64,000 bases of DNA, taken from the NCBI RefSeq assembly GCF_008364555.1, contig NZ_VTUC01000037.1, forward strand, positions 304,518 to 368,517, written 5' to 3'. The notes beneath the pieces were generated by a model. That model worked only from the letters and a program-made list of their open reading frames with translations, was not told the origin of the DNA and did no database searches. Of this stretch, positions 1 to 9,786 are shown in pieces. Source of the stretch: Enterobacter vonholyi (GTDB taxonomy: Bacteria > Pseudomonadota > Gammaproteobacteria > Enterobacterales > Enterobacteriaceae). Positions within the stretch are counted from its first letter, which is position 1, and each line of letters starts with the position of its first letter. Position numbers and translations under genes: made by a program.

Positions 1-168
1 CGGGATAATACGACGCAGCGGTCCGACAACAGGCTGCGTGATTTTCACGACAAACTGCGAGAACGGATTGTAAAAATCACAGCGGGCCCACTGCATCCAG
101 ACGCGCAGCAAAAGCGCCATCGTATACAGCTCAAGCACAGTTGAGAGCAGGAAAGTCAACGTCTTCAT
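1..168 (-). CDS. yggT: YggT family membrane protein, 3' part beyond window
   Basis: The reverse strand from 168 starts ATG and reads MKTLTFLLSTVLELYTMALL, then an open frame to the window edge, so only the N-terminal 56 residues are visible. The sequence matches enterobacterial YggT, a small integral membrane protein. The first visible helix is residues 4-22. It lies 21 bp downstream of yggS on the same strand, as in E. coli, which suggests co-transcription. The molecular role of YggT is poorly defined; an osmotic-stress link is reported for the family. Confidence 0.9.
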   Translation of the reverse strand, partial: MKTLTFLLSTVLELYTMALLLRVWMQWARCDFYNPFSQFVVKITQPVVGPLRRIIP

Positions 169-189
169 GGCGTTCCTCAGGTTTCCTTA

Positions 190-891
190 TTATTTTGAGT
201 AGTCGCGCGCACCGAAAATTGCCGTGCCGATGCGCACCATAGTGCTGCCTGCCGCGATGGCGGCTTCCATATCATCCGACATGCCCAGAGAAAGCGTGTC
301 TACCGTGTTATAGCGCGCTTTAAGCGCCTCAAATGCTACAGCCATTTGCTGTGCCACGGCAAACTGCCTTTCATAACTTGACTCAGGCGCCGGGATTGCC
401 ATCAAACCACGCAGGGTTAAACGCGGCAGGGCGTCCACTTCGGCTGCCAGCGCATCCAGCTCGCTCAGCGCAATGCCGGACTTGCTGTTTTCGTCGCTGA
501 TGTTGATTTGAATCAGCACGTTAAGCGCTGGCATCTCTGACGGACGCTGGTCGTTCAGGCGTGTCGCAATGCGCAGACGGTCAACGGTATGGCACCAGTC
601 AAAGTGCTCCGCCACCAGACGGCTTTTGTTCGACTGCAGTGGACCAATAAAGTGCCACTGCAGATCCGTATTCCCCTGTTCCTGGAAGTAGCGAATTTTA
701 TCCACGCCTTCCTGGACGTAGTTTTCACCAAACGCGCGTTGGCCTGCGTCAATAGCTTCTGCGATGGCGCTCGCAGGCTTGGTTTTGCTGACTGCAAGCA
801 ACGTAATTTCTTCTGAAGCCCGGCCGCAACGCGTTGCGGCGGCTGAGATTTTGTCCCGGACCTGTGCCAGGTTATGCGCAATGTCGTTCAT
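190..891 (-). CDS. yggS: PLP homeostasis protein YggS
   Basis: A 233-residue single-domain pyridoxal-phosphate protein of the YggS/PROSC family with an alanine-racemase-like TIM barrel. The motif LLAVSKTKP places the expected PLP-binding lysine at K36; the phosphate-binding end is seen in LSLGMSDDMEAAI. The family has no firm enzymatic activity and is thought to buffer free PLP, affecting vitamin B6 and amino-acid pools. It lies upstream of yggT on the same strand and diverges from yggR with 17 bp between starts. Confidence 0.97.
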   Translation of the reverse strand: MNDIAHNLAQVRDKISAAATRCGRASEEITLLAVSKTKPASAIAEAIDAGQRAFGENYVQEGVDKIRYFQEQGNTDLQWHFIGPLQSNKSRLVAEHFDWCHTVDRLRIATRLNDQRPSEMPALNVLIQINISDENSKSGIALSELDALAAEVDALPRLTLRGLMAIPAPESSYERQFAVAQQMAVAFEALKARYNTVDTLSLGMSDDMEAAIAAGSTMVRIGTAIFGARDYSK

Positions 892-908
892 TTTCCGAGG
901 AGTAGTCT

Positions 909-1889
909 ATGGATGTGGAAGAAATTGTGGCCCTTAGTGTAAAGCATAACGTCTCCGATCTACACCTGTGCAGTGATTCGCCACCCCGCTGGCGCAGAAC
1001 GGGCCGCCTTGAACCGGCACCGTTTCCTCCTCCTGACGTCAGGGCGTTGTTAAAAGCGTGGCTCAACGATGAGCAGCAGGGAACATGGTGGGCAAATGGA
1101 CAGGTGGATTTTGCCGCGACGGTAACGGGAGGCCAGCGTCTGCGCGGGAGTGCCTTTAAGCAGATGCGCGGTGTCTCTGTGACGCTGCGTCTGTTGCCGC
1201 GTACCTGTCCACAACTCGCTACGCTGGGCGCGCCGCGGGCAATCCCGGAACTGTTATCCAATGACGCCGGGCTGATTCTGGTCACCGGGGCGACCGGCAG
1301 CGGCAAATCCACTACGCTGGCGGCGATGGTTGATTTTCTCAACCACCATACTGACGGCCATATCCTCACGCTTGAAGATCCGGTGGAGTTTATCTACCAG
1401 AGCGAGCGTTGCCTGATCCAGCAGCGGGAGATTGGCCAGCACAGTCCGTCATTTGCCGACGCGCTGCGCAGTGCCTTACGCCAGGATCCGGACGTTATTT
1501 TGCTGGGGGAGCTGCGCGACAGCGAAACGATCCGCCTGGCGCTAACCGCGGCGGAAACCGGGCATCTGGTGCTGGCGACGCTGCATACGCGCGGGGCATC
1601 GCAGGCGATTGAACGGCTGGTCGATACGTTCCCGGCGCAGGAGAAAGATCCGGTGCGTAACCAGCTGGCCGGCAGCCTCCGGGCAGTGCTGGCGCAGAAG
1701 CTGCTTCCCGATCTGCAGGACGGGCGCGTCGCGCTGTATGAACTGCTGGTGAACACCGCTGCGGCGGCAAATCTTATTCGTGAAGGGAAAACGTGGCAAC
1801 TGCCCGGCATCATCCAAACCGGTCTGCAGGCAGGAATGCAGAACTTTGACCAGAGCCTGGCGGAGAGACGGGCGCAGGGGCGGCTGTAG
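909..1889 (+). CDS. yggR: PilT-like secretion ATPase YggR
   Basis: A 326-residue type II/IV secretion ATPase of the PilT class. Walker A is GATGSGKST at residues 127-135, the Asp box LEDPVEF begins at 155, Walker B VILLGELRD at 196-204, and the His box TGHLVLATLHT at 217-227. Family members hydrolyse ATP to retract type IV pili. No pilus genes are nearby, so the partner is not visible here and the role is inferred. Length is slightly shorter than typical PilT (about 345). Confidence 0.93.
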   Translation: MDVEEIVALSVKHNVSDLHLCSDSPPRWRRTGRLEPAPFPPPDVRALLKAWLNDEQQGTWWANGQVDFAATVTGGQRLRGSAFKQMRGVSVTLRLLPRTCPQLATLGAPRAIPELLSNDAGLILVTGATGSGKSTTLAAMVDFLNHHTDGHILTLEDPVEFIYQSERCLIQQREIGQHSPSFADALRSALRQDPDVILLGELRDSETIRLALTAAETGHLVLATLHTRGASQAIERLVDTFPAQEKDPVRNQLAGSLRAVLAQKLLPDLQDGRVALYELLVNTAAAANLIREGKTWQLPGIIQTGLQAGMQNFDQSLAERRAQGRL

Positions 1890-1899
1890 GCCCCCGTGC

Positions 1900-2316
1900 T
1901 TAAAAGCCCTGTTCGAAATAGCTTTCGAGGATAATCACGGCAGAAGCGGAGTCCACGCTGCCTTTGTTGAGCGCCCGGAAGCCGCCGTGCTCAAACAGAC
2001 CCGCACGCGCTTCGACGGTGCTAAGACGCTCGTCGTGAAGCTTAACGGAGACGCCAAAGCGGCCATGAATTTTATTGGCGAACTTTCGCGCCCGGGCGGT
2101 AAGCGGCTGTTCGGTACCGTCCATGTTCAGCGGCAGCCCAACAATCACGTCATCCGGCTGCCACTCCTTGAGCAGGCGCTGAATGAGATTCCAGTCCGGC
2201 GTACCGTCGTTGGCCTTCAGGGCAGTAAGCGGACGCGCGGTACCGGTGATGCGCTGCCCCACGGCGACGCCAATGCTTTTGGTGCCAAAATCGAAGGCCA
2301 GAAGTGTTCCGCTCAT
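1900..2316 (-). CDS. ruvX: Holliday junction resolvase-like RuvX
   Basis: A 138-residue YqgF/RuvX protein with an RNase H-like fold. The N-terminal [13 protein letters not shown] carries the first catalytic aspartate (D9). DERLST and the C-terminal [12 protein letters not shown] supply the other conserved acidic positions. In E. coli YqgF is tied to 16S rRNA 5' end maturation as well as junction resolution by homology. Its start overlaps the stop of yqgE by one base, so the two are translated from one message. Confidence 0.95.
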   Translation of the reverse strand: MSGTLLAFDFGTKSIGVAVGQRITGTARPLTALKANDGTPDWNLIQRLLKEWQPDDVIVGLPLNMDGTEQPLTARARKFANKIHGRFGVSVKLHDERLSTVEARAGLFEHGGFRALNKGSVDSASAVIILESYFEQGF

Positions 2317-2876
2317 CAGGCGTGCCCCGCTACGCCAGGCATGGTCAGGATATCAATACCAATCAGCTTCGCCGCGTCACGCCAGCGATCGGCGATGGGG
2401 GTTTTAAACAGGATATTCATGTCCGCAGGCGCGGTAAGCCAGGCGTTATCGAGGATCTCCTGCTCAAGCTGGCCTTTCTCCCAGGACGAATAGCCCAACG
2501 CCACCAGCACTTCAGAAGGCTGCTCTGCGGTACCCAGCGTTTCGAGCACGTCACGCGAGGTGGTGATGACGGTGTTATCCGAAATTCGAATACTGGAAGA
2601 GAACACCGGCGGCGTATGCAGGATAAAACCGCGATCTTCTGCAAGAGGTCCGCCCAGCATCACAGGTTTATCAAGCCGTATTTCCGGCAGGCGCTCTTCA
2701 GCCGAGATTTTCAGCTTGTCCAGAATTCCTTCAACCTGAAGATTTTCCAGCGGTTTATTAATGATAATACCCATCGCGCCGTCTTCATTGTATTCACAAA
2801 TATAAACCACGGCGCGGCGAAAAATCGGGTCCTGGAGAGCAGGCATGGCAATAAGAAAGTGATGCTGTAAATTCAT
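2316..2876 (-). CDS. yqgE: UPF0301 (AlgH) family protein YqgE
   Basis: A 186-residue AlgH/UPF0301 protein, close to the E. coli length of 187. Typical features are the N-terminal [17 protein letters not shown] block and MGIIINKPL. It is cytosolic with no signal or membrane segment. AlgH was named as a regulator of alginate in Pseudomonas, but its biochemical role is unknown. It is immediately upstream of ruvX and separated from gshB by a terminator hairpin. Confidence 0.95.
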   Translation of the reverse strand: MNLQHHFLIAMPALQDPIFRRAVVYICEYNEDGAMGIIINKPLENLQVEGILDKLKISAEERLPEIRLDKPVMLGGPLAEDRGFILHTPPVFSSSIRISDNTVITTSRDVLETLGTAEQPSEVLVALGYSSWEKGQLEQEILDNAWLTAPADMNILFKTPIADRWRDAAKLIGIDILTMPGVAGHA

Positions 2877-2908
2877 TGTCAGAGGTACTGTTTCCTGGTT
2901 TAAAAAGC

Positions 2909-2945
2909 GACAGCGCCCAGTATGGGGACAAACACAGGCGCTGTC
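2909..2945 (-). terminator. gshB terminator
   Basis: A perfect 9-bp inverted repeat GACAGCGCC/GGCGCTGTC with a 19-base loop lies just after the gshB stop. Read on the minus strand it is followed by a short GC step and a run of five T. Confidence 0.75.
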
Positions 2946-2963
2946 ACTAATAGTATTGTTAGG

Positions 2964-3911
2964 TTATTTCTGTAAACGTTTTTCGATAGCGTCCATCAGC
3001 ATTCCGGTGATCGAAATCGGGAATTCAGCCTCAATTTCACGAATGCAGGTCGGGCTGGTGACGTTCACTTCGGTCAGACGATCGCCGATGATATCCAGGC
3101 CAACGAAGATCAGGCCTTTGGCTTTCAGCGTCGGGCCAACGCGACGGGCAATTTCCCAGTCGCTTTCGGTCAACGGGCGTGGCTCACCTCGGCCACCGGC
3201 TGCCAGGTTACCACGGGTTTCGCCACCCTGCGGGATACGTGCCAGGCAGTAAGGAACCGGTTCGCCATCCACGACCAGAACACGTTTGTCGCCGTCTTTG
3301 ATCGCCGGAATATAGTTCTGCGCCATGCAGTAACGCGTGCCCAGCTCTGTCAGGGTCTCGGCAATCACGCCAATGTTCGGGTCGCTCTCTTTCACGCGGA
3401 AAATCGACGCACCGCCCATGCCGTCCAGCGGCTTCATGATGATGTCGCCGTGCTTCTGCCAGAATTCCTTCAGCTGAGCTTTGCTGCGGGTCACCAGCGT
3501 TTCCGGCGTCAGGTCAGAGAACCAGGCGGTGTAGAGCTTCTCGTTACAGTCGCGCAGGCTCTGCGGCTTGTTGACGATCAGCGTTCCTTTCTCTTCTGCG
3601 CGTTCGAGAATATAGGTGCAGTAGATGTATTCAGTGTCGAATGGCGGATCTTTACGCATCAGGATGACGTTGAGATCGGCAAGCGCAATGTCCTGCTCGG
3701 TGCCGAATTCGTACCATTTGTCGTAGTTCTGCTCGACGTTAACGATGCGGGTGCGGGCGCGGGCTTCACCGTTGATCAGGTAAAGATCGTTCATCTCCAT
3801 ATAGTGGAGTTCATAGTCGCGACGCTGCGCTTCCAGCAGCATGGCGAAGCTGGAATCTTTCTTGATGTTAATGTTTGCGATGGGGTCCATCACGATGCCG
3901 AGCTTGATCAT
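2964..3911 (-). CDS. gshB: glutathione synthetase
   Basis: ATP-grasp ligase that joins gamma-glutamylcysteine and glycine to give glutathione. The chosen start MIKLGIVMDPI gives 315 residues, the usual length; an in-frame ATG 36 bases upstream is ignored because it adds non-homologous residues. ATP-grasp elements include IIMKPLDGMGGASIFR, FVGLDIIGDRLTEVNV and the metal-binding end. It is followed by a terminator and lies 19 bp downstream of rsmE on the same strand. Confidence 0.98.
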   Translation of the reverse strand: MIKLGIVMDPIANINIKKDSSFAMLLEAQRRDYELHYMEMNDLYLINGEARARTRIVNVEQNYDKWYEFGTEQDIALADLNVILMRKDPPFDTEYIYCTYILERAEEKGTLIVNKPQSLRDCNEKLYTAWFSDLTPETLVTRSKAQLKEFWQKHGDIIMKPLDGMGGASIFRVKESDPNIGVIAETLTELGTRYCMAQNYIPAIKDGDKRVLVVDGEPVPYCLARIPQGGETRGNLAAGGRGEPRPLTESDWEIARRVGPTLKAKGLIFVGLDIIGDRLTEVNVTSPTCIREIEAEFPISITGMLMDAIEKRLQK

Positions 3912-3930
3912 GTTCTTCTCCGTTAATGCT

Positions 3931-4662
3931 TCAACCCAGATCGCCAAACCGTACCTGTAGCGCGGTAATGGCCGTGAGTGCCGTTGTCTCAGTGCGCAGA
4001 ACGCGAGGTCCCAACAGAATATCAGTAAACTGGTAACGTGCCGTCATCGCAATTTCGTCCGCCGACAGGCCGCCTTCGGGGCCAATCAGCAGACGAACGC
4101 GCTCAACGGGCAGCGGTAGCGTATTGATGCTGGCGCTGGCGCGCGGATGAAGATTGAGCTTCAGCCCACTGTCCTCTTCTGCACACCATTCCTCCAGATC
4201 CATCGCCGGGCGGATCTCCGGAATACGGTTCCGGCCACTCTGTTCGCAAGCCGCAATGGCAATTTTCTGCCACTGCTGGATCTTTTTGTTCAGACGTTCC
4301 GCGTCCAGTTTAACGCCACAGCGCTCAGAAAAAAGTGGCGTAATGAGGCTTACACCCAGTTCAATGGATTTCTGAATGGTGAACTCCATTTTCTCACCGC
4401 GCGACATGACCTGGCCCAGATGAATGTGCAGCGGTGATTCCCGGTCATCCACTTCAGCGCGCAGGACGTTCACGTGTACGCTTTTTTTATCTGCCCGCGT
4501 AATTTCGGCGTCGAACACCTGGTTCGAGCCGTCGAACAGCTGGATTGCCTGACCGGCGCCCATGCGCAGCACGCGGCCAACGTGGTTGGCGGCGTCATCA
4601 GACAGGGCGATTTCGCGGCCTGTGGTAATCAGTTCAGGGTGGTAAATGCGGGGAATGCGCAT
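3931..4662 (-). CDS. rsmE: 16S rRNA m3U1498 methyltransferase RsmE
   Basis: SPOUT-class methyltransferase that methylates U1498 of 16S rRNA using SAM. The start [10 protein letters not shown] gives 243 residues as in E. coli; the longer in-frame start adds five unconserved residues. The C-terminal trefoil-knot motifs are [13 protein letters not shown] and [13 protein letters not shown]. It precedes gshB on the same strand. Confidence 0.97.
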   Translation of the reverse strand: MRIPRIYHPELITTGREIALSDDAANHVGRVLRMGAGQAIQLFDGSNQVFDAEITRADKKSVHVNVLRAEVDDRESPLHIHLGQVMSRGEKMEFTIQKSIELGVSLITPLFSERCGVKLDAERLNKKIQQWQKIAIAACEQSGRNRIPEIRPAMDLEEWCAEEDSGLKLNLHPRASASINTLPLPVERVRLLIGPEGGLSADEIAMTARYQFTDILLGPRVLRTETTALTAITALQVRFGDLG

Positions 4663-4713
4663 AGTCAGAAATTCCATGTGTCATGCGATATAAGCGAATT
4701 GCCGTAGTGTAGG

Positions 4714-5421
4714 TTAGCTCTTTTGCGCCTGGCAAGCCCGCTGGACGTAAGGGTTGTGATTCCCCTGGACTCTGGCGATACGGTCGTCGCGCTGGCATTC
4801 CCACTCCGTCACCGGATACTGCTTGTCCCAGGCGTTGAACAGCTGCGTCTGCTGGCGGGAGAGGTTGAGATCGTAACGGTCGCGCATATAGAAGTAGGTA
4901 CGGGCAATGCTGCCGCGCGCGCGGGCAGGGGGCTCGGCGACTTTCTCTTTAAAATCAATCTTCATACCGCACTGGCCGTACTGGCCTTCGCCACCGTTCC
5001 ACTGGCTGTACATGAAGTTACCCCGGTCGCCGTTCACTTCGCCCACCGCGGGCTGCAGGTTATGCATGTCGCTTTCCATCTGGCGGTAAACCGGGTCTTT
5101 GGCGCAGTTTTTACGTCCGCCATCCTGCCAGCACTGGCGCTGGTGGCCAAACTGCCAGGCCGGAACGACATGCTCCCATTCAATACGGCTGGCGCGGTTT
5201 TCGTTTTTACGCACCTTGTAGCCGCAGGACTCAAGGTCAACGACCCCTTTTTTACCCTGCCAGTTAATTTTACAGCCGCAGTAGAAATCGCCCGGCACAT
5301 CGGCGTTCACCTTCACGCCTGCGGCCTTGGCCTGGGAAAAACTGTTGATACCGTCGGCCAGAGCATGGCCTGAGAGCGCCGTCGTCAGAAAGGCGACCGC
5401 GAGAGAAAAATTACGGGACAT
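4714..5421 (-). CDS. endA: periplasmic endonuclease I
   Basis: DNA-specific endonuclease I, which cuts double-stranded DNA in the periplasm. The start [20 protein letters not shown] gives 235 residues including a clear signal peptide ending near ALA at residue 22; the longer in-frame start would put charged sequence before the signal. The catalytic beta-beta-alpha-metal motif is seen in [11 protein letters not shown] with the nucleophile-activating histidine, and eight or more cysteines fit the disulfide-rich family. It sits between rsmE and sprT on the same strand. Confidence 0.97.
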   Translation of the reverse strand: MSRNFSLAVAFLTTALSGHALADGINSFSQAKAAGVKVNADVPGDFYCGCKINWQGKKGVVDLESCGYKVRKNENRASRIEWEHVVPAWQFGHQRQCWQDGGRKNCAKDPVYRQMESDMHNLQPAVGEVNGDRGNFMYSQWNGGEGQYGQCGMKIDFKEKVAEPPARARGSIARTYFYMRDRYDLNLSRQQTQLFNAWDKQYPVTEWECQRDDRIARVQGNHNPYVQRACQAQKS

Positions 5422-5515
5422 CTTACACTCCGTGTCAAAACGAGCCCGCAACGTAACGAATGTTGTTCCTGTATGCAATCAGTCAGATCAGGAAAGTTCC
5501 TGAAAGTTCAGATGA

Positions 5516-6013
5516 TTATTCCGCAACCAGCGGCTTGCCGCATTTGACGCAGCGGTAGGTCGCCTCGCCGCGCACCACGCGATTATGGCGACGGACGGTA
5601 AGCTGGTGCTGCTGGCACTGACAGCGGTAGGGGAAGGTATTGCGGCGCACCGACTCCAGCTCGAACTGGTGGGTACGACGCGCCGGAACGCCGAGCACCG
5701 CCTCCATCATCCACTTCCACTCTTTTCCGTGGGGGGCGACGCGCCCGAAGTGCTTCCACACCAGCAGATGCGCCAGCTCGTGCGGTACCACTTCGTCGAT
5801 AAACGCCTGCTGGTTTTCCATCATCAGCACCGGGTTAAGGCGGATCTCATACGACTCGAGCCAGGCGGTACCGGCGGCGGTGCCACGCTGCTGATAAACG
5901 ATTTTGGGTTCAGGGTAGTTGCGACCGAGCTTCAGGTTCGCCTGGGCGAGCTTTTCCCGCAGGCTGCGCATAACGGCCTGCTGAATGGCGATGGGGAGAC
6001 GGGGTGCTTTCAT
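5516..6013 (-). CDS. sprT: SprT zinc-binding protein
   Basis: A 165-residue SprT-like protein. The metalloprotease-type motif [15 protein letters not shown] contains HExxH, and a C-terminal zinc ribbon is formed by CQC...CVKC. It is related to the N-terminal domain of the SPRTN DNA-protein crosslink protease, but substrate and activity of the bacterial protein are not established. Length matches E. coli SprT. Confidence 0.95.
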   Translation of the reverse strand: MKAPRLPIAIQQAVMRSLREKLAQANLKLGRNYPEPKIVYQQRGTAAGTAWLESYEIRLNPVLMMENQQAFIDEVVPHELAHLLVWKHFGRVAPHGKEWKWMMEAVLGVPARRTHQFELESVRRNTFPYRCQCQQHQLTVRRHNRVVRGEATYRCVKCGKPLVAE

Positions 6014-6071
6014 AGGGGCGCAGCATAAAGCGCGAAGCGGGGAGGTGCAAGAGGCACCTCCCGAGTGAGGA

Positions 6072-7469
6072 TTAGTCGTGGGCGCCGATTTCGCGCAGAG
6101 GACGACCTTTCATCAGGTTACGTTCAATATGCTCCAGGGACACATGTTTGGTTTCTGGAACCAGCCAGATGGTCAGCACAATAAAGAAGATGTTCAGACC
6201 GGCGTAGACCCAGAAGGTGTTGGCGTTGCCCAGGGTATTGAGCATGGTCAGGAACGTTGCGCCGACGATCATGTTGGCAATCCAGTTGGTTGCGGTAGAG
6301 CAGGTGATGCCAAAATCACGTCCTTTCAGCGGCTGGATCTCAGAGCACAGCACCCAGATCAGCGGACCGGCGCTCATCGCAAACCCGACGATAAACATCA
6401 GCAGCATGCCTACCGCAAAGTACTGGGCGGTTGGGGAGTGAATGCCCACATGCATCATGGTACCGAGGACGCCCATACCGGCTGCCATCACCAGGAAGCC
6501 CAGCGTCAGGGTTGGCTTACGTCCCCAGCGGTCCACCAGACCAATTGCGATAAAGGTCGCCAGCACGTTGGTCAGACCCACGATGACGGTCCCCCACATC
6601 TGCTCGGTGGTGTTGGTGTAACCCGCCAGTTCAAAGATTTTTGGCGCATAGTACATGATGACGTTCATTCCGGTGAACTGCTGCATGACCTGCAGCAGTA
6701 CGCCGAGGAAAACCGCGCGGCGGAAGTTGCTGTTCTCTTTAAATAGCGCCCAGCCGGACTGTTTAACCTTCAGGCTTTCGCGGATCTCTTCCAGCTCGTT
6801 TTTCGCTTCCGCACTGGTATCGCGCAGGCGCATCAGCACGCGTTCGGCATCGTGGAATCGACGTTTCGCAGCAAACCAGCGAGGGCTGTCCGGCAGGAAG
6901 AAGACGCCAATCAACAGCAGAACTGCAGGGATGATGATCACGCCGAGCATCCAGCGCCATGCGCCGCTGTAGCTAAACGCGGTATCGGAAAGGTATGCAC
7001 CGAGGATACCAATGGTGATCATCAGCTGGTACATCGAAATCATACTGCCGCGGATTTTCTCCGGCGCAATTTCAGACAGATAGAGCGGGGCGGTGTAGGA
7101 CGCCACGCCCACGGCCAGACCAAGCAGCACGCGGGAAACCAGCAGGACCTCAACGTTAGGCGCTGCGGCAGAGAAGAGTGAGCCGGCAACGAACAGGATC
7201 GCGCCGATCATCAGGCTCTTTTTACGTCCGAGCTTGAAGGAGAGCCAGCCGCTGCCGACGGCCCCGACGGCAGCGCCAAACATCATGGAGCTCACCACCC
7301 ACTCCTGGGTATGAGCGCTGATCTGGAACTCTTCTGTAATGAAAGGTAATGCACCGGCAATCACGCCGATATCCAGGCCAAAAAGTAATCCTGCCAGGGC
7401 GGCGAGGAAACAGACGAAGAATGTCATCGCCTTGTTGGACGTACGCCCCTGTTTTTTATTGTCAGGCAT
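6072..7469 (-). CDS. galP: galactose:proton symporter
   Basis: Inner-membrane sugar porter of the major facilitator superfamily with 12 predicted helices, importing galactose and glucose with a proton. The start [13 protein letters not shown] gives 465 residues, one more than E. coli; the longer reading runs into the promoter. Signature motifs are [23 protein letters not shown] and [11 protein letters not shown] perfect CRP site and two gal-type operators upstream indicate cAMP-CRP activation and GalR/GalS repression. Confidence 0.97.
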   Translation of the reverse strand: MPDNKKQGRTSNKAMTFFVCFLAALAGLLFGLDIGVIAGALPFITEEFQISAHTQEWVVSSMMFGAAVGAVGSGWLSFKLGRKKSLMIGAILFVAGSLFSAAAPNVEVLLVSRVLLGLAVGVASYTAPLYLSEIAPEKIRGSMISMYQLMITIGILGAYLSDTAFSYSGAWRWMLGVIIIPAVLLLIGVFFLPDSPRWFAAKRRFHDAERVLMRLRDTSAEAKNELEEIRESLKVKQSGWALFKENSNFRRAVFLGVLLQVMQQFTGMNVIMYYAPKIFELAGYTNTTEQMWGTVIVGLTNVLATFIAIGLVDRWGRKPTLTLGFLVMAAGMGVLGTMMHVGIHSPTAQYFAVGMLLMFIVGFAMSAGPLIWVLCSEIQPLKGRDFGITCSTATNWIANMIVGATFLTMLNTLGNANTFWVYAGLNIFFIVLTIWLVPETKHVSLEHIERNLMKGRPLREIGAHD

Positions 7470-7534
7470 TATGCCCTCCAGTTGGGTTATCAGTTTTATT
7501 GATGTTAAGGGTAGGTGAGCGACCCACAAAAATA

Positions 7535-7550
7535 TGTGAGATTAATCACA
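7535..7550 (-). promoter_or_regulatory. CRP site of galP
   Basis: TGTGAGATTAATCACA is a perfect TGTGA-N6-TCACA palindrome 66 bp upstream of the galP start, the expected position for cAMP-CRP activation. Confidence 0.8.
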
Positions 7551-7553
7551 TGG

Positions 7554-7569
7554 GTGTAATCGGTTACAC
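7554..7569 (-). promoter_or_regulatory. gal operator 1 (GalR/GalS)
   Basis: GTGTAATCGGTTACAC fits the GalR/GalS consensus GTGNAANCGNTTNCAC at all fixed positions and directly abuts the CRP site. Confidence 0.75.
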
Positions 7570-7735
7570 AGCTTTGCAACCGTAAATAAAATTAAAGCTT
7601 TGAAAATATAGAGGTAAATGAGGTGATATGCATCGCGAAAGGACACATTTCAGACTTAACTGAAAGGGAATGTAACAGCAGAAGAAAGGCGAACATGCAA
7701 AGAGAATATTCTGAAAGCGCAGTGGTGCCGGTGCG

Positions 7736-7751
7736 GTGTAATCGGTTCCAA
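7736..7751 (-). promoter_or_regulatory. gal operator 2, degenerate
   Basis: GTGTAATCGGTTCCAA repeats the first 12 bases of operator 1 about 180 bp further upstream, then degenerates. Two operators at this distance would suit looping by GalR. The rest of the 359-bp galP-metK gap holds this regulation and the metK terminator. Confidence 0.5.
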
Positions 7752-7786
7752 AGGGTACACCTTTCAGCCGCCATCCGACAAAAAAA

Positions 7787-7806
7787 GGCCAGCCTGAAGG
7801 CTGGCC
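7787..7806 (-). terminator. metK terminator
   Basis: GGCCAGCC-TGAA-GGCTGGCC, an 8-bp perfect stem with a 4-base loop, flanked by seven A on the left and four T on the right. It can terminate metK on the minus strand. Confidence 0.85.
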
Positions 7807-7828
7807 TTTTAAAAGCGATATCAGTCGA

Positions 7829-8983
7829 TTACTTCAGACCGGCAGCTTCACGCAGCAGAGCGGCTTTGTCGGTTTTTTCCCATGGGAAATGTTCACGACC
7901 AAAGTGACCGTATGCAGCGGTTTCTTTATAGATAGGGTGCAGCAGATCCAGCATCTGAATCAGGCCGTATGGACGCAGGTCGAAGAACTCGCGTACCAGC
8001 AGCGTCAGCTGTTCTGAAGGCACTTTCTCGGTACCAAAGGTTTCAACCATGATGGAGGTGGGTTCAGCCACGCCGATTGCGTAGGAGACCTGAATCTCAC
8101 AGCGGTCAGCCAGGCCGGCAGCAACGATGTTTTTCGCCACATAACGTGCCGCGTACGCCGCAGAACGGTCAACTTTAGACGGATCTTTACCGGAGAACGC
8201 ACCGCCACCGTGACGCGCCATGCCGCCGTAGGTATCAACGATGATTTTACGACCTGTCAGACCGCAGTCACCCATTGGGCCGCCGATAACAAAGCGTCCT
8301 GTTGGGTTGATGAAGAATTTGGTCGCAGAGCTCAGCCATTCGGTAGGCAGAACCGGCTTGATGATCTCTTCCATCACTGCTTCCTGCAGGGATTTCTGAT
8401 CGATTTCTTCGGAATGCTGGGTAGACAGAACCACCGCGTCAATCCCGACGATTTTGCCGTCGTCATACTGGAAGGTGACCTGGCTTTTCGCATCCGGGCG
8501 CAGCCACGGCAGGGTGCCGTTTTTACGTACTTCAGCCTGACGCTGCACCAGACGGTGTGCGTAGGTGACCGGTGCTGGCATCAGCACGTCGGTTTCGTTG
8601 GTTGCATAGCCGAACATCAGACCCTGGTCGCCCGCGCCCTGTTCCAGCGGATCGGCACGGTCAACGCCCTGGTTGATATCCGGAGACTGTTTGCCAATTG
8701 CGCTCAGTACCGCGCAGGAGTTGGCATCAAAACCCATATCAGAATGCACATAGCCGATCTCACGCACCGTGTTACGGGTGATCTCTTCGATATCAACCCA
8801 TGCGCTGGTGGTGATCTCACCGCCAACCAGAACCATGCCGGTTTTGACATAGGTTTCGCACGCTACGCGTGCTTTAGGATCCTGCGCCAGGATCGCATCC
8901 AGCACCGCATCGGAGATTTGGTCAGCAATTTTATCAGGATGTCCTTCTGATACGGACTCGGACGTAAACAGGTGTTTTGCCAT
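7829..8983 (-). CDS. metK: S-adenosylmethionine synthetase
   Basis: Makes S-adenosylmethionine from methionine and ATP; cytosolic tetramer. The 384-residue protein has the family signatures [20 protein letters not shown] at the N-terminus, [12 protein letters not shown] and [16 protein letters not shown]. Length equals the E. coli enzyme. It is monocistronic with its own terminator. Three tandem 8-mers about 120 bp upstream look like Met boxes, matching the known repression by MetJ. Confidence 0.98.
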   Translation of the reverse strand: MAKHLFTSESVSEGHPDKIADQISDAVLDAILAQDPKARVACETYVKTGMVLVGGEITTSAWVDIEEITRNTVREIGYVHSDMGFDANSCAVLSAIGKQSPDINQGVDRADPLEQGAGDQGLMFGYATNETDVLMPAPVTYAHRLVQRQAEVRKNGTLPWLRPDAKSQVTFQYDDGKIVGIDAVVLSTQHSEEIDQKSLQEAVMEEIIKPVLPTEWLSSATKFFINPTGRFVIGGPMGDCGLTGRKIIVDTYGGMARHGGGAFSGKDPSKVDRSAAYAARYVAKNIVAAGLADRCEIQVSYAIGVAEPTSIMVETFGTEKVPSEQLTLLVREFFDLRPYGLIQMLDLLHPIYKETAAYGHFGREHFPWEKTDKAALLREAAGLK

Positions 8984-9103
8984 GTTTTATTTCACCTAAG
9001 AGGAATTTGGTTAGCTCAAGCTGCTGTGTGGAATAGCCAAAGGAGATAATTCTACCAAGGCCTGCAGGTTTTTGACACTGGCAGTATGAGTGTTAATCAG
9101 TAT

Positions 9104-9127
9104 AGATGGATTAACATCTGGATGGCT
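9104..9127 (-). promoter_or_regulatory. candidate MetJ boxes of metK
   Basis: Three adjoining 8-mers AGATGGAT, TAACATCT and GGATGGCT each match the Met-box consensus AGACGTCT at five of eight positions. MetJ is known to bind such tandem arrays upstream of metK. Confidence 0.5.
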
Positions 9128-9646
9128 ATTTTAGGTCACTTCTTCGCCCGATTTCCAGTTTTTTTTGACTAACCTCTCACTCAGTTGAAATTGCTGCTGG
9201 CAATAATTCCTGACGGCCCCGGCAACACGCGCATTTTTGTTTTGCTTTTTAGCCCCCTTCTCGGTATAAAACGCGGCGCGCGGCTCATATAAAATAAGCG
9301 CTCGATGAACTCATCGTGTCGCCACTTCCAGCCGGGTTAAGCAGTGAACTTTTAGCTTTGGCTTGGGGTCCGTTTCAGCAGAAGCGGCCGTGGAGGTGAT
9401 ACGAGATAATGAACCATCGTTTTCCGCTAATTCAGCGCAGCCGTTCTGGCGCGCATTTGATTCCCGCAACCCGCATTTTTAGTCTGCAAACCTGCCGATG
9501 TTATACCCATCTCGGCGCTTCTCAGGATTCCAGGGCCGGTCACGCTTTGTGAAAACTGAACAAGGGCGCTCTTGTTAATACAAGAGTTTTCTCGTGGTTT
9601 CGCCGAACCTTGTCATACAGAGTTCGGATACGTGTTTTACAATGAT
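9128..9646. promoter_or_regulatory. long speA leader / metK-speA intergenic region
   Basis: About 520 bases between the metK operator and yqgB carry no convincing gene. The stretch holds A/T-rich blocks suited to divergent promoters, for example CATATAAAAT near 9285-9295. A leader of several hundred bases before speA is a known trait of enterobacteria. I see no riboswitch I can name. Confidence 0.4.
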
Positions 9647-9778
9647 ATGAATAAGAAACCGGTCGCACGGTCTGGATTTCAGCATACTCTGCTGGGAAAC
9701 GGAGCCGTTTATGGGTTGTTATCGCCGTATAACGCTGCGATAGTAGTCAACTGTTTTACACTTAATACAAAAAGTTGA
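9647..9778 (+). CDS. yqgB: small protein YqgB
   Basis: A 43-residue protein beginning [11 protein letters not shown] and ending [11 protein letters not shown]. It matches the small E. coli YqgB, an acid-stress-related peptide encoded just before speA. The internal ATG at 9647 is chosen because the preceding 25 residues are not conserved. Its stop lies 8 bp before the speA start, so the two are probably co-transcribed and translation may be coupled. Confidence 0.8.
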   Translation: MNKKPVARSGFQHTLLGNGAVYGLLSPYNAAIVVNCFTLNTKS

Positions 9779-9786
9779 GGTTCGCT